Origin: Litorimonas sp039975855
GTDB taxonomy: Bacteria > Pseudomonadota > Alphaproteobacteria > Caulobacterales > Maricaulaceae
Direction: 5' to 3'
DNA length: 64,000 nucleotides
Assembly (NCBI GenBank): GCA_039975855.1
Contig: JBDWGH010000002.1
Span: forward strand, 682,001 to 746,000
The translations under genes were made by a program, and so were the position numbers. The notes under the pieces were generated by a model that did no database searches, was not told where the DNA came from, and saw only the letters and a list, made by a program, of their open reading frames with translations. The number at the start of each line of letters is the position of its first letter. The stretch's first letter is position 1. Shown one piece after another: positions 51,846 through 61,194 of the stretch.

Positions 51846-52625
51846 ATGAAACAACCCAAAAAATCCGAAACGCTGGAAGTGCGTCTATCCCATCCGGATA
51901 AGGTCGCTTTACAAAACAAAGCCGCCAATGAAGGCCGCACCGTCAGCGATGTCGTTCGCGGATTGATTTCTTCTTACCTGTCGCAAACTGAACCCCGCTC
52001 CCATCCCTTAAAGCTGACGGAGCTTCTCATGACACTTAAATCCAAGCCAAAATCTGTTCTCGCCACGTTGGCGGTATTTCCGCTGCTCGCAACCCCTTTC
52101 CTTCTGCCAACCGCCGCGAACGCAGGAGATATTTCCCTGACCTTAGAAAGTGAATTTATTGAGCCAGTGGTGGAAATGGCTAGTGACGGGAATCGCGTGC
52201 GTCGCTCAAGGACCGAAATTCATATTGCCGAAGGTCAGTTTTTTTCTCTACCTGTCGCGGCAAGTCCCTCAAATGACCCTAACGCCCACCTTTATATGAG
52301 TCTGCGCATTTCTGAGAGTGACAATCATATTGTGATAATAGAAATTTCCATTTGTGAAAAAACAAACGATTCTGAAATTCCCACCAATGTCGCGCAAGTC
52401 GTTACGACTGATACATGTGATGGAGAGAAACTGATTGCCAACCCCAAAATCAGCGCAAAATATGGAGAAACAGCCGAATTTCGTATGGAAACTGAATACC
52501 CGTCACCTGAAACGGCAAATAAGGTCTCATTACACGAAATTATAAACGGCAAACCTGCCAAATTCCACTTTGATAGCGACAAACGCAGAGTGTTCAAACT
52601 GAAGGCATCGCCCAAAAAGGTCTAG
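51846..52625 (+). CDS. Ribbon-helix-helix protein with membrane span and periplasmic domain (B)
   Basis: This 259-residue paralogue of 35596 starts with a ribbon-helix-helix domain (residues 7-45: ETLEVRLSHPDKVALQN, then GRTVSDVVRGLISSYLS), a basic linker, a membrane helix (about 68-90) and an outside domain of about 165 residues with a Cys pair (ICEK and DTCDG). The ATG at 51846 with AAGGA nearby is preferred to an upstream TTG. Both have direct-repeat operators of the same period. The fold and function of the outer domain are not recognised. Confidence 0.72.
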   Translation: MKQPKKSETLEVRLSHPDKVALQNKAANEGRTVSDVVRGLISSYLSQTEPRSHPLKLTELLMTLKSKPKSVLATLAVFPLLATPFLLPTAANAGDISLTLESEFIEPVVEMASDGNRVRRSRTEIHIAEGQFFSLPVAASPSNDPNAHLYMSLRISESDNHIVIIEISICEKTNDSEIPTNVAQVVTTDTCDGEKLIANPKISAKYGETAEFRMETEYPSPETANKVSLHEIINGKPAKFHFDSDKRRVFKLKASPKKV

Positions 52626-52740
52626 TACGAAGGTTCTGAATGCGACTCTTTCACCTCATCTAAAATTTGGCACAAAAAAACATCACAGGAAAAGTAATTT
52701 TATTATATTTTTCAACATGATAACCCCTCACTCACTCGTG

Positions 52741-52769
52741 TTGACTTCCCCTACCCCCTTCGTTAGGTA
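52741..52769 (+). promoter_or_regulatory. Predicted sigma-70 promoter of the atp operon, with hairpin
   Basis: TTGACT at 52741-52746 and TAGGTA at 52764-52769 are 17 nt apart. CCCCTACC (52748-52755) and GGTAGGGG (52766-52773) form an 8-bp inverted repeat that includes the -10 box, which could be an operator. Untested prediction. Confidence 0.5.
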
Positions 52770-52817
52770 GGGGCCGCTTTCGACAGGGGTTTTCCCGACG
52801 AATGCTGCGAATGTGTC

Positions 52818-53177
52818 ATGGCTAACCAAAACGGACAAAACCACGCCTCTAAACCGAATGACCTTGACGATCTTGGCGCGCGACTAAACGCGGCAAGAGC
52901 GAAATATGAGGTCACCCCGGATGTAAAGGATGATGGTTCACTTCTTGGCCAAGCCTGGCGGATGAGCACGGAACTCGTAGTTTCGGTCATAGTTGGATTG
53001 GGTTTGGGCTACGGCGTTGACACAATCTTCGGGTCGAAACCGTGGGGTATATTGATTGGGTTATGTTTTGGCTTCGCCGCCGGAATAATGGCAGTTTTAC
53101 GGACGTCCGCTAAAATGGACGAACAAAATGCGGGTGTCCCTCTTGGGGATGATATGCCCGACGATGAAAACGAATAG
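52818..53177 (+). CDS. atpI: F0F1 ATP synthase assembly protein AtpI
   Basis: AtpI (119 residues) is a small membrane protein at the head of the F0 operon, with two membrane segments (residues 55-75 and 80-100) and a charged N-terminal part. It aids assembly of the c-ring and magnesium uptake in some bacteria. The alphaproteobacterial family mark GLGLGYGVDTIFGSKPWGILIG is present in part. It precedes atpB by 9 nt. Confidence 0.88.
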   Translation: MANQNGQNHASKPNDLDDLGARLNAARAKYEVTPDVKDDGSLLGQAWRMSTELVVSVIVGLGLGYGVDTIFGSKPWGILIGLCFGFAAGIMAVLRTSAKMDEQNAGVPLGDDMPDDENE

Positions 53178-53186
53178 GAGTGGGAC

Positions 53187-53936
53187 GTGGCAAGCGATCC
53201 TATGGAGCAGTTTAAGATCAAAGAGATAGCTGAGCTATTTCAGATCGGTGGACAGACCATTTCATGGACAAACTCTGCATTCTGGATGGTCGTTTCGGCC
53301 GTCTTGATTGTCGCGTTTTTTGCCCTCACGACCAAACGCAAACTTGTCCCTGGTAAGATGCAGTCCCTAGGCGAGCTCAGTTACGAATTTATCGCCAACA
53401 TGGTGAAAGACACAACCGGCGCGGAAGCTATGAAATTCATGCCTTTCGTCTTCACCCTCTTCTTCTTCATCCTCGCCGCAAACCTTATCGGGATGAACCC
53501 ATACGCGTTCACCACGACGTCCCACGTCGCCGTCACCGCGGCGATGGCCGTCTTCACAATTGGCGTTGTGATCGTCGCCGGTATCTGGAAAAATGGATTT
53601 AAGTGGTTCAAAATCTTTGCCCCGTCCGGCCTTCCCGCCATCATGTATGTTATTATTGTACCGATTGAGATTATCTCATTCATCAGCCGCCCCATCACAT
53701 TGGCCGTTCGATTGTTCGCCAATATGGTTGCGGGTCACGTTATGCTTAAACTTTTCGCGATTTTCGCAGCGTTCTTGGCCGCAAAAGGCGGCATTGTTGC
53801 GGTTGGATCTATTGTTCCAATGTTCGCAACCGTTGCCCTGGTCGCTCTCGAATTTCTCGTCGCCGGACTGCAAGCCTTTGTGTTTGCCATCCTGACCTGT
53901 GTCTATCTCAACGACGTTTATCACGTCGATCACTAA
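53187..53936 (+). CDS. atpB: ATP synthase subunit a
   Basis: Subunit a forms the proton channel with the c-ring. The 249 residues have the essential Arg in the ITLAVRLFANMVAGH segment near residue 172, and about five membrane spans. The start is GTG at 53187, with AGGAG 7 nt upstream. It is followed by atpE at 30 nt. Confidence 0.96.
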   Translation: MASDPMEQFKIKEIAELFQIGGQTISWTNSAFWMVVSAVLIVAFFALTTKRKLVPGKMQSLGELSYEFIANMVKDTTGAEAMKFMPFVFTLFFFILAANLIGMNPYAFTTTSHVAVTAAMAVFTIGVVIVAGIWKNGFKWFKIFAPSGLPAIMYVIIVPIEIISFISRPITLAVRLFANMVAGHVMLKLFAIFAAFLAAKGGIVAVGSIVPMFATVALVALEFLVAGLQAFVFAILTCVYLNDVYHVDH

Positions 53937-53966
53937 TCTGAATTTCCATCCATAGGAGACATTATC

Positions 53967-54194
53967 ATGGAAGCAGAAGCAGCAAAGTATATCGGTGCAG
54001 GACTTGCCGGTACAGCCCTCATTGGTGCCGGTATCGGTATCGGTTCAATCTTCTCTAACTACCTTGCAGGTGCGTTACGTAACCCATCCGCAGCCGCCGG
54101 TCAGCGCACAAACCTTCTTCTCGGTTTTGCGCTTTGCGAAGCGACAGGCCTCTTCGGCTTCGTTCTCGCTATGATCATCTTGTTCGGCGCCTAA
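53967..54194 (+). CDS. atpE: ATP synthase subunit c
   Basis: The 75-residue hairpin protein forms the c-ring. The essential proton-binding Glu is in ALCEATGLFGF (residue 58 or so); the polar loop is RNPSAAAGQ. No sodium-type ligand set is seen, so it is a proton-driven ring. AGGAGAC precedes the ATG. Confidence 0.97.
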   Translation: MEAEAAKYIGAGLAGTALIGAGIGIGSIFSNYLAGALRNPSAAAGQRTNLLLGFALCEATGLFGFVLAMIILFGA

Positions 54195-54211
54195 TTTAGG
54201 GAGCCTTCCAA

Positions 54212-54742
54212 ATGGCTGCTGAAACAGATACTGCATACGGCAACGCTGAACAGGCCGGCTCTGTCGGCCTCCCTCAGTTGGATCCGTCAACATGGGTCAA
54301 CCAGATCTTCTGGTTGATCATTGTTTTTGCGGCGCTTTACATCATCCTTTCGATGTTCATTCTCCCGCGTTTGCGGGAGGGTATTTCTGATCGTGAAGAC
54401 CGGATCAGTGATGATTTGGACCAAGCATCAAATATGCAACGCGAAGCGGAAGAAGCCGAGAAAGCTTATAATCGCTCTCTCGCTGATGCTCGCGCCAAGG
54501 CGATGAATGTCGCTGAAACAACAAAGCAATCTATCGATACGGAAATTGCAAAAGAGATAGAAGCTGCGGACGCCAATATGGATCGCCAAGCTGAAATCGC
54601 TGAAGCAAACATTCGTAAGATCAAAATGAAGGCTTTGTCGAACATCGAATCCATTGCAGGTGAAACTGCGATCGCCGTTGTATCCTCACTCACCGGCAAA
54701 GCGCCAACAGCTGCGGCTGTTCGTGCTGTCATGAAGAACTAG
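54212..54742 (+). CDS. atpF2: ATP synthase subunit b'
   Basis: This 176-residue b'-type subunit has an acidic N-terminus (residues 1-25), one membrane span (about 32-52) and a long coiled-coil stator arm. The b' form is recognised by its longer N-terminus and place between atpE and the b gene, as in other alphaproteobacteria. It pairs with the following b subunit to form the stator. Confidence 0.93.
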   Translation: MAAETDTAYGNAEQAGSVGLPQLDPSTWVNQIFWLIIVFAALYIILSMFILPRLREGISDREDRISDDLDQASNMQREAEEAEKAYNRSLADARAKAMNVAETTKQSIDTEIAKEIEAADANMDRQAEIAEANIRKIKMKALSNIESIAGETAIAVVSSLTGKAPTAAAVRAVMKN

Positions 54743-54758
54743 ATAGAGAGATATCAGC

Positions 54759-55286
54759 ATGATGTCTGTACATATCATACACGCTGCGGCCGGAACGCCA
54801 TGGTATTTAGACTCCAAATTCTGGGTCTTACTCCCCGTCGTGCTTTTCATTGCGCTCGTTGTTTACAAGGGTGCTTTCAAGGCTTTGAACAAGTCCTTGG
54901 ACGACCGTGCTGATACGATTAAAGCTGAACTTGATGAAGCCCGCCGTCTCCGCGAAGAGGCTCAAGCTCTTCTCGCCTCTTATCATCGCAAGCAAAAAGA
55001 AGCCGAAGCGCAAGCCGAGGAAATCGTAAAGCAAGCGCGGACTGATGCCGAAAACATGGCTGTTCAGGCCCGTAAGGATCTGACAGAGCGACTTGAGCGC
55101 CGCGCTGCACAAGCCGAGGCCAAAATTGCTAACGCTGAAGCGCAAGCGATGAGCGAAGTGAAAGCTAAAGCGGCTGACATGGCCATGGATACAGCAGAGA
55201 ACTTCTTACGCACGAAGTTAAGCGCAGCGGATAAATCAAAGTTGATCAAAGATGGCATCGCACAAATGGGCGCGACGCTGGGTTAG
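54759..55286 (+). CDS. atpF: ATP synthase subunit b
   Basis: The 175-residue subunit b has an N-terminal membrane span (about 22-40) and a long helix rich in Ala, Glu and Gln (RLREEAQALLASYHRKQKEA). With b' it forms the peripheral stator. It ends the F0 operon at a terminator. The F1 genes (atpHAGDC) are elsewhere. Confidence 0.95.
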   Translation: MMSVHIIHAAAGTPWYLDSKFWVLLPVVLFIALVVYKGAFKALNKSLDDRADTIKAELDEARRLREEAQALLASYHRKQKEAEAQAEEIVKQARTDAENMAVQARKDLTERLERRAAQAEAKIANAEAQAMSEVKAKAADMAMDTAENFLRTKLSAADKSKLIKDGIAQMGATLG

Positions 55287-55308
55287 CTTCAACTCTTATT
55301 GAACGATA

Positions 55309-55341
55309 AAAAAAGCCGCTCCATACGGGGCGGCTTTTTTT
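55309..55341 (+). terminator. Terminator of the F0 operon
   Basis: GCCGCTCC and GGGGCGGC pair (one wobble) around ATAC with a run of seven T. Confidence 0.93.
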
Positions 55342-55412
55342 GTATTAGAATTTTGACAACCATAATCGTCAAGCGCATTCTAAATATAAACTTCGACAAG
55401 GGAATTAATGAA

Positions 55413-56123
55413 GTGAAACATCTCTATCTCAAATTCACCCTTGGACTCACACTTATGAGTTTCGCTAGTCCGATCCTGGCTAAATCATCAAAAAAGACGA
55501 CAGCTTTCATGTCAAATGTCGAGGGAGCAGTCGCGACAGCCTACCGCAAAAGAAAAGAACTCGGGAATTGTGTAACACCGTGCACATTGCCAATCGCCAT
55601 CAAAAAACTCGACCTCGTCGACTTCAGCCACCCAAATTATCCAGACACTTACTTTGTTGAACGAAATTTAGAGAAAATTCGAAAGGACGCAAAGGGAACA
55701 GAGGGACCTATTGAGATTTATGGACGTTTCGGCCCCTCCTATAGTGAAGCCGCGATTGAAAATGACCGCGAAATGGCCGAACGTTATGCCAGTGAATATG
55801 CTGCAGCTTTGGCGGGCGGTGACGCACCCGCAAAAGTCTTGAAGATTAGAGCTCCAAACAGACCTTTTAAGCAATCACGTTCCGGTTGGTGCAAACTCCG
55901 TTTCACCGTCACAAAAACAGGCCATACAACGCATATTGAAGTTATTGATTGTTCAGATAACGCTTTTGCGAGCCCTGCCAAGCGAGTACTAGGCTACGCC
56001 CGCTTCATCCCTCAAGTTATAAATGGATCATTTGAAAACCAAAAAGATAAAGAGCTCACTTTTACAACGCAGTTTTACGACAAATCGGGAAAGCTGGTCC
56101 CACCAAAACGGGAAAAGTCGTGA
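55413..56123 (+). CDS. TonB C-terminal-like exported protein
   Basis: The 236-residue product has a signal peptide (residues 1-24, ending PILAKSS). The C-terminal 80 residues resemble a TonB C-terminal or energy-transducer-like domain (CKLRFTVTKTGHTTHIEVIDC, then AFASPAKRVLGYARFIPQ), with two Cys likely disulfide-bonded. No membrane anchor follows the signal, so it is not a classical TonB. The GTG at 55413 with AAGGGA is chosen, because a longer frame would run through the terminator. Role unknown. Confidence 0.72.
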   Translation: MKHLYLKFTLGLTLMSFASPILAKSSKKTTAFMSNVEGAVATAYRKRKELGNCVTPCTLPIAIKKLDLVDFSHPNYPDTYFVERNLEKIRKDAKGTEGPIEIYGRFGPSYSEAAIENDREMAERYASEYAAALAGGDAPAKVLKIRAPNRPFKQSRSGWCKLRFTVTKTGHTTHIEVIDCSDNAFASPAKRVLGYARFIPQVINGSFENQKDKELTFTTQFYDKSGKLVPPKREKS

Positions 56124-56144
56124 TTTCCTTACTTTATGACAGGT

Positions 56145-57710
56145 TTACTCCGCGGCTTCCGCAATGTCTGACGGCGGTGTCCAACGGAGGACGGGTTTCC
56201 TGGCCGCCTGCGTTTCGTCCAAACGGCGCATCGGCGCATAGACCGGTGCCTGTTTGAAGCTCTCCACATCACCGTTCTTCGCTCGGGTCGCGAGTGAGCG
56301 CATGGACTGGATAAAGCGGTCCAGTTCCCCTTTACTCTCTGACTCGGTCGGCTCGATCAACATGGCTCCGTGTACGACGAGTGGGAAATACATCGTCATT
56401 GGGTGATAACCTTCGTCAATCATGGCCTTCGCAAAATCGAGGGTCTCGACCCCTGTGTCCTTCAAGAAACGGTCGTCGAATAAGGCTTCATGCATACACG
56501 TTCCTTCGAACGCGGTCGTCATGACATTGGATAGTGAGGCTTGGACGTAATTCGCGTTTAGCACGGCATCTTCCGTAGCTTGCTTAAGTCCATCTGAACC
56601 GTGGCTCATCATGTAGGATAGAGCGCGCGTATACATCCCCATATTTCCGTGGAACGCGCACATACGTCCAAAGGATTTATCGTCAGGGTCTTCAACCAGG
56701 TCGAACCCGTCTTCGGTCTTAATGACGTAAGGCACGGGCGCGTGATCTTTCAGCGCATCAGAGAGCACTGTCGGGCCCGAACCCGGACCGCCACCACCAT
56801 GTGGGGTGGAGAACGTCTTGTGCAGATTGATGTGCATCGCATCGACGCCGAGATCACCCGGACGAACACGCCCAACCAGCGCGTTGAAATTCGCGCCGTC
56901 GCAGTAGAAATACCCGCCCGCCTCATGGATGAGGTCGGCAATCTCAATAATGTCTGTTTCGAACAATCCACATGTATTGGGATTTGTCAGCATGATACCT
57001 GCGATGTCGGACTCTTTTCCGAGGCCATCGAGTTTGGCGCGTAGCGCATCCATATCAACCCGGCCGCCAGCATTGGCAGGAATTTCGTCTACGCTGAAAC
57101 CGCACTGGACGGCCGTGGCTGGGTTTGTACCATGCGCTGATTCTGGAACCAATACGCGGCGTTTGTGTGACGCACCGTCATGGTCCAGGCGTGCGCGGAT
57201 GGCCATCATCCCACAAAGCTCACCATGTGCGCCTGCTTTTGGCGTCAGCGCGACTGCTGGCATATTACAAAGCGTCATGAGCCAGTGAGACAAAACATGC
57301 ATAACTTCCAATGCGCCCTGGGCGGATTGGATTGGTTGCAGCGGATGCACATCTGCAAAGCCCGGCATGCGCGCGACCTTCTCATTCAGGCGCGGATTAT
57401 GTTTCATGGTGCAAGAGCCAAGTGGATAGACACCAAGATCAATCGCGTAGTTCTTTTGCGACAGGCGTACATAATGGCGCAGGGTTTCAGGCTCGGATAG
57501 ACCCGGTAGACCTATCTCACCCTTGCGTTCATGCCCGCCCAGACGGGATTTTGTTCCTTTGGCCTGCGGAAAATCAATCCCCGTACGGCGCGGCGTACCG
57601 GTTTCAAAAATAAGAGCGGTAGCTTGGTTGAGAGCTTTTGACCCGGACACGGTTTTCCGCTCATTCATATTGGCGGGTGCCGGTGATGTTGGACGACCTT
57701 CAGTTTTCAT
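56145..57710 (-). CDS. gcvPB: Glycine dehydrogenase (decarboxylating) subunit 2
   Basis: Subunit 2 of the split P-protein (521 residues) carries the PLP lysine in NLHKTFSTPHGGGGPG. With subunit 1 it decarboxylates glycine and transfers the methylamine to the lipoyl group of GcvH. It overlaps the subunit 1 gene by 4 nt and ends the gcv operon. Confidence 0.96.
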   Translation of the reverse strand: MKTEGRPTSPAPANMNERKTVSGSKALNQATALIFETGTPRRTGIDFPQAKGTKSRLGGHERKGEIGLPGLSEPETLRHYVRLSQKNYAIDLGVYPLGSCTMKHNPRLNEKVARMPGFADVHPLQPIQSAQGALEVMHVLSHWLMTLCNMPAVALTPKAGAHGELCGMMAIRARLDHDGASHKRRVLVPESAHGTNPATAVQCGFSVDEIPANAGGRVDMDALRAKLDGLGKESDIAGIMLTNPNTCGLFETDIIEIADLIHEAGGYFYCDGANFNALVGRVRPGDLGVDAMHINLHKTFSTPHGGGGPGSGPTVLSDALKDHAPVPYVIKTEDGFDLVEDPDDKSFGRMCAFHGNMGMYTRALSYMMSHGSDGLKQATEDAVLNANYVQASLSNVMTTAFEGTCMHEALFDDRFLKDTGVETLDFAKAMIDEGYHPMTMYFPLVVHGAMLIEPTESESKGELDRFIQSMRSLATRAKNGDVESFKQAPVYAPMRRLDETQAARKPVLRWTPPSDIAEAAE

Positions 57711-59053
57711 GACAACACCTCCTTCAGTGCGGTTTCATAGGCGGCAATATCTTCATCGCTCGATGTTTCAGTTGCGCAAACGAGGAGAAGATTCGGGTCA
57801 GCGTCCGGTGCGAGTCGTGAGAGTGGGACACCCGCGATGACTCCTTTATCCACCATCGCGTCGACAACCTCTGCTGCTGGCTTATTCAATTTTATGGTGA
57901 ATTCATTGAAGAAGGCCTCGTTCAATACTTCAGCTCCGTCCACACCGTCAATTGCATCGGCTAATTCGCACGCTTTTTCATGGTTGAGCGTTGCGAGTTG
58001 TTGAATGCCTGCATCGCCAAGCAAACTCATATGGATGGTAAAGGCGAGACAGCAGAGACCCGAGTTTGTACAAATATTCGACGTCGCTTTTTCGCGGCGA
58101 ATATGTTGCTCCCGCGTGGACAGTGTGAGCACAAAACCGCGATCGCCATTGGCGTCCACAGTCTCTCCGCAAACGCGGCCCGGCATTTGACGAACGAGTT
58201 TTTGGCGGCACGCGAACAGACCAACATGTGGACCGCCAAAAGCAAGGCCAACACCTAGACCTTGCCCCTCACCGACAACAATATCCGCGCCCTGTTCTCC
58301 AGGAGGCGTAATCGCGGCGAGCGCAACAGGTTCTGTAAACACCGCGATAAGCAGCGCTTTGTGCGCATGTGCCTTTTCCGCAATTGGGCGCAGGTCAACA
58401 ATCTCGCCGAAGACATTTGGGGACTGCACAACAACGCAGCATGTATCATCGTCGATATGGTCCACGACATTGTGGTCGCGGCCCATGCGTGTCTCCCGCT
58501 CATTGATTTTGATATTGAGCGTGGAGGCCAAAGTTTGCGTTGCGGCGGCATAATGCGGGTGAAGTCCAGGCGCGAGAACCGCTTTGGATTTCTTTCCGCG
58601 GGCAACACGGTGCGCCATGACAACAGCTTCAGCGCAAGCGGTAGATCCGTCATACATAGATGCGTTTGCGACTTCCATTCCGGTCAGGAGCGCGACTTGC
58701 GTTTGAAATTCGAAAAGGGTTTGCAGCGTGCCTTGACTGATTTCAGGCTGATAGGGTGTGTAGGCTGTCAGGAATTCAGACCGTTGGATAAGATGATCTA
58801 CGGTCGCCGGGATATGATGTTTATATGCCCCTGCTCCGCAGAAAAACGGCACACTGCCCGCAGGTGTCGATTTGTTCGACAAGCGCTGAAAGAACTGCTC
58901 TACAGACTGTTCTGACTGATGTTTGGGTAGGTCAATCAACCCGTCCAAGCGCGCTGATTCAGGCACATTGTGAAACAATTCATCAATCGACTTCGCGCCT
59001 ATAACGTCGAGCATTTGCGCTCGATCATTTTCATTTAACGGTAAATAACGCAT
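57707..59053 (-). CDS. gcvPA: Glycine dehydrogenase (decarboxylating) subunit 1
   Basis: This 448-residue subunit is the N-terminal half of the P-protein: the start YLPLNENDRAQML, the FCGAGAYKHHIPATVDHL segment and the GEGQGLGVGLAFGGPHVGL block are typical. It is 6 nt after the small membrane gene at 59059. Split P subunits are usual in this group. Confidence 0.96.
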   Translation of the reverse strand: MRYLPLNENDRAQMLDVIGAKSIDELFHNVPESARLDGLIDLPKHQSEQSVEQFFQRLSNKSTPAGSVPFFCGAGAYKHHIPATVDHLIQRSEFLTAYTPYQPEISQGTLQTLFEFQTQVALLTGMEVANASMYDGSTACAEAVVMAHRVARGKKSKAVLAPGLHPHYAAATQTLASTLNIKINERETRMGRDHNVVDHIDDDTCCVVVQSPNVFGEIVDLRPIAEKAHAHKALLIAVFTEPVALAAITPPGEQGADIVVGEGQGLGVGLAFGGPHVGLFACRQKLVRQMPGRVCGETVDANGDRGFVLTLSTREQHIRREKATSNICTNSGLCCLAFTIHMSLLGDAGIQQLATLNHEKACELADAIDGVDGAEVLNEAFFNEFTIKLNKPAAEVVDAMVDKGVIAGVPLSRLAPDADPNLLLVCATETSSDEDIAAYETALKEVLS

Positions 59054-59058
59054 CGGCT

Positions 59059-59427
59059 TTATCCTTTAGCCATGAGAAAAATAAGAATAGCGGCGATCAA
59101 TAATCCGACCGCGTCAACAATAACGATTTTATTTAAAGCCCCAGACAGGGTTCCCCGCATTGCAGCGATGACAATGAAACTCGCCATGGAAATAATCGTG
59201 CCCATCAATACAGGCCAGCGGATCGCTGGGGAATGAGCTGCGTAAATACAGGCAGCCCCGACAAAGCCAAACAAGACAGCGCGGTGCTGCAAAAGTGTAA
59301 TCAGCGTACTGTCCTCGGTAGCAACCCCATAGAGTTTGCCAAATCGAGTTCCTGACAACCCAGATAAGGCGGGAAGAATATGAATCACCGACAACAGGTA
59401 AAACAAGATTGGAATGACATGACGCAT
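59059..59427 (-). CDS. Four-span membrane protein inside the gcv operon
   Basis: The 122-residue product has about four membrane segments, with the first (residues 1-25) preceding the conserved-looking GLSGTRFGKLYGV loop. I do not recognise a family with confidence. It directly follows the gene at 59428 (TAAATG junction) and precedes gcvPA by 5 nt, so it is transcribed with the gcv genes. No role in glycine metabolism is known for such proteins. Confidence 0.65.
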   Translation of the reverse strand: MRHVIPILFYLLSVIHILPALSGLSGTRFGKLYGVATEDSTLITLLQHRAVLFGFVGAACIYAAHSPAIRWPVLMGTIISMASFIVIAAMRGTLSGALNKIVIVDAVGLLIAAILIFLMAKG

Positions 59428-59628
59428 TTAATCTTCCTTCCCATTTCCACGGGATATGTTGTTGAACGCTATGACGAGCAATCCAACTAACAGACAAAAA
59501 ATTCCGACAGCGAGTTTGTAAACACCCTTATCAACGTCCGAATTTTGAACCCATGTGACAATGTGCCAAAGGCCGAGAACGCTGATCGCCAGCCCCCACA
59601 ACGTCAGACCCATTGAACCACGAAACAT
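59428..59628 (-). CDS. Two-span small membrane protein inside the gcv operon
   Basis: This 66-residue protein has two membrane segments (about 5-25 and 38-55) and a short charged tail (NISRGNGKED). It begins 3 nt after gcvH and ends exactly at the start of the next small membrane gene. The tight packing supports it as a real gene. No function is proposed. Confidence 0.65.
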   Translation of the reverse strand: MFRGSMGLTLWGLAISVLGLWHIVTWVQNSDVDKGVYKLAVGIFCLLVGLLVIAFNNISRGNGKED

Positions 59629-59631
59629 TAG

Positions 59632-60003
59632 CTAGAGACCGTCGCAATACTCTTTGTATTTCGTCTCATCCATCAAGCTCTCAAGCTCGTCGGCGTCCGA
59701 AATTTTCATCTTCAAGAACCATCCGTCACCGTCTGGAGAGGCATTGACCGTTTCTGGCGCATCTTCGAGCGCTTCATTGACGGCCGTGACTTCGCCGCCG
59801 ATCGGGGCGTAGACTTCAGAGGCCGCTTTAACGGATTCGACGACGGCGGCTTCGTCACCTTTGTCAAATTCGGTGCCGACATCCGGCAGCTCAACGAAAA
59901 CAACATCGCCGAGCGCTTTGGCCGCATAGGCGGAAATCCCGACCGTGCCGATATCGCCATCAACGGAAATCCATTCGTGGTCTTCTGTGAAATAAATGCT
60001 CAT
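59632..60003 (-). CDS. gcvH: Glycine cleavage system H protein
   Basis: GcvH (123 residues) shuttles the aminomethyl group. The lipoylated lysine is in AVVESVKAASEVYAPI near residue 63. It lies 3 nt after gcvT and is joined to the P-protein genes by two small membrane genes. Confidence 0.97.
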   Translation of the reverse strand: MSIYFTEDHEWISVDGDIGTVGISAYAAKALGDVVFVELPDVGTEFDKGDEAAVVESVKAASEVYAPIGGEVTAVNEALEDAPETVNASPDGDGWFLKMKISDADELESLMDETKYKEYCDGL

Positions 60004-60006
60004 GAG

Positions 60007-61161
60007 TTAGGCTCCGCGGTAGTAGTTATGAGGTGCAAAAGGGAGTTTAGTAATTTTGGCAGGGCGAGCTTTGCCGCGAACAATCAGTTGAACAGCTGTC
60101 CCAGCTTTCGTGTATTTGCGCGCAACGTAGCCCATGGCGACTGGACCTCCGGCCGTTGGACCAAACCCGCCTGATGTGATTTCTCCAATGACATTCCCAT
60201 CCAAATCCTGAACTTCGGTGTGTTCACGCGCAGGGGCACGGCCTTCTGGTTTAATTCCAACAAGGCGCTTTGTCGTTTTATCGGCGATGTCAGCGGCAAC
60301 ACGCGCTGCGCCCAAATATCCTGCATCTGCAGAGCGGCGATGTTTTTGGACAGACCAGAATAGTCCCGCTTCTATCGGTGAAACGGTGGTATCAATATCA
60401 TGCCCATAAAGACAAAGCCCGGCTTCCAAACGCAAACTATCTCGCGCGCCAAGTCCTATCATTTCAACGTCGCCATGCGCCAATAGCGCTTTCGTCAAAC
60501 GAACAGCGTCTTCGTGTTTAACCGAAATTTCATAGCCATCTTCGCCCGTATAACCAGATCGCGAAACATGTACCCAAATCGGGGATTCTAATGGTCCTGA
60601 AAGCTGTAAATCCGTATGGGTCATAAAAATCAAATCTGCGACAGCTGGGTTGAATTGCTTCAACACCTCAACAGCGGACGGGCCTTGAAGCGCGATGAGA
60701 GATAGAGTGTCGTCTTTGACCTGAACCTCAACACCATCCGACATGTGGGATTCCAAATGCGCATAATCATCGATTTTGCAGCCCGCGTTCACGACGAGAT
60801 AAAGCATGTGTTCGTAACCCGGTAGGCCCATACGGGAGATCATCAAATCATCCAAAATCCCGCCTTCGGCATTCAGGAATTGTGAATAACGTTGCTGCCC
60901 TGGCTCCAAAGATTGAATATCGGCGGGAACGAGCTTTTCTAGCGCCCTGGCCGCAGTCGCAAAATCTTTGTCTGCGGGAACGAGGAAGACTTGCCCCATA
61001 TGGGAGACGTCAAACAGACCTGCTTTTTCGCGCGTATGAAGATGCTCACCCAAAACACCCATGGGATATTGAACAGGCATATCGTAACCGGCGAACGGCA
61101 CCATTTTCGCACCTAGGGCAACATGCATGTCGTAAAGAGCGGTTGTCTTTAAATCAGTCAT
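60007..61161 (-). CDS. gcvT: Aminomethyltransferase (T protein)
   Basis: GcvT (384 residues) transfers the methylene group to tetrahydrofolate and releases ammonia. The start TALYDMHVALGAKMVPFAGYDMPVQYP and the folate segment GYTGEDGYEISV are typical. It is the first gene of the gcv operon, behind a tandem glycine riboswitch. Confidence 0.96.
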   Translation of the reverse strand: MTDLKTTALYDMHVALGAKMVPFAGYDMPVQYPMGVLGEHLHTREKAGLFDVSHMGQVFLVPADKDFATAARALEKLVPADIQSLEPGQQRYSQFLNAEGGILDDLMISRMGLPGYEHMLYLVVNAGCKIDDYAHLESHMSDGVEVQVKDDTLSLIALQGPSAVEVLKQFNPAVADLIFMTHTDLQLSGPLESPIWVHVSRSGYTGEDGYEISVKHEDAVRLTKALLAHGDVEMIGLGARDSLRLEAGLCLYGHDIDTTVSPIEAGLFWSVQKHRRSADAGYLGAARVAADIADKTTKRLVGIKPEGRAPAREHTEVQDLDGNVIGEITSGGFGPTAGGPVAMGYVARKYTKAGTAVQLIVRGKARPAKITKLPFAPHNYYRGA

Positions 61162-61194
61162 AGGCGCATCACGGCTGATGCCGTTCCAATGCCA

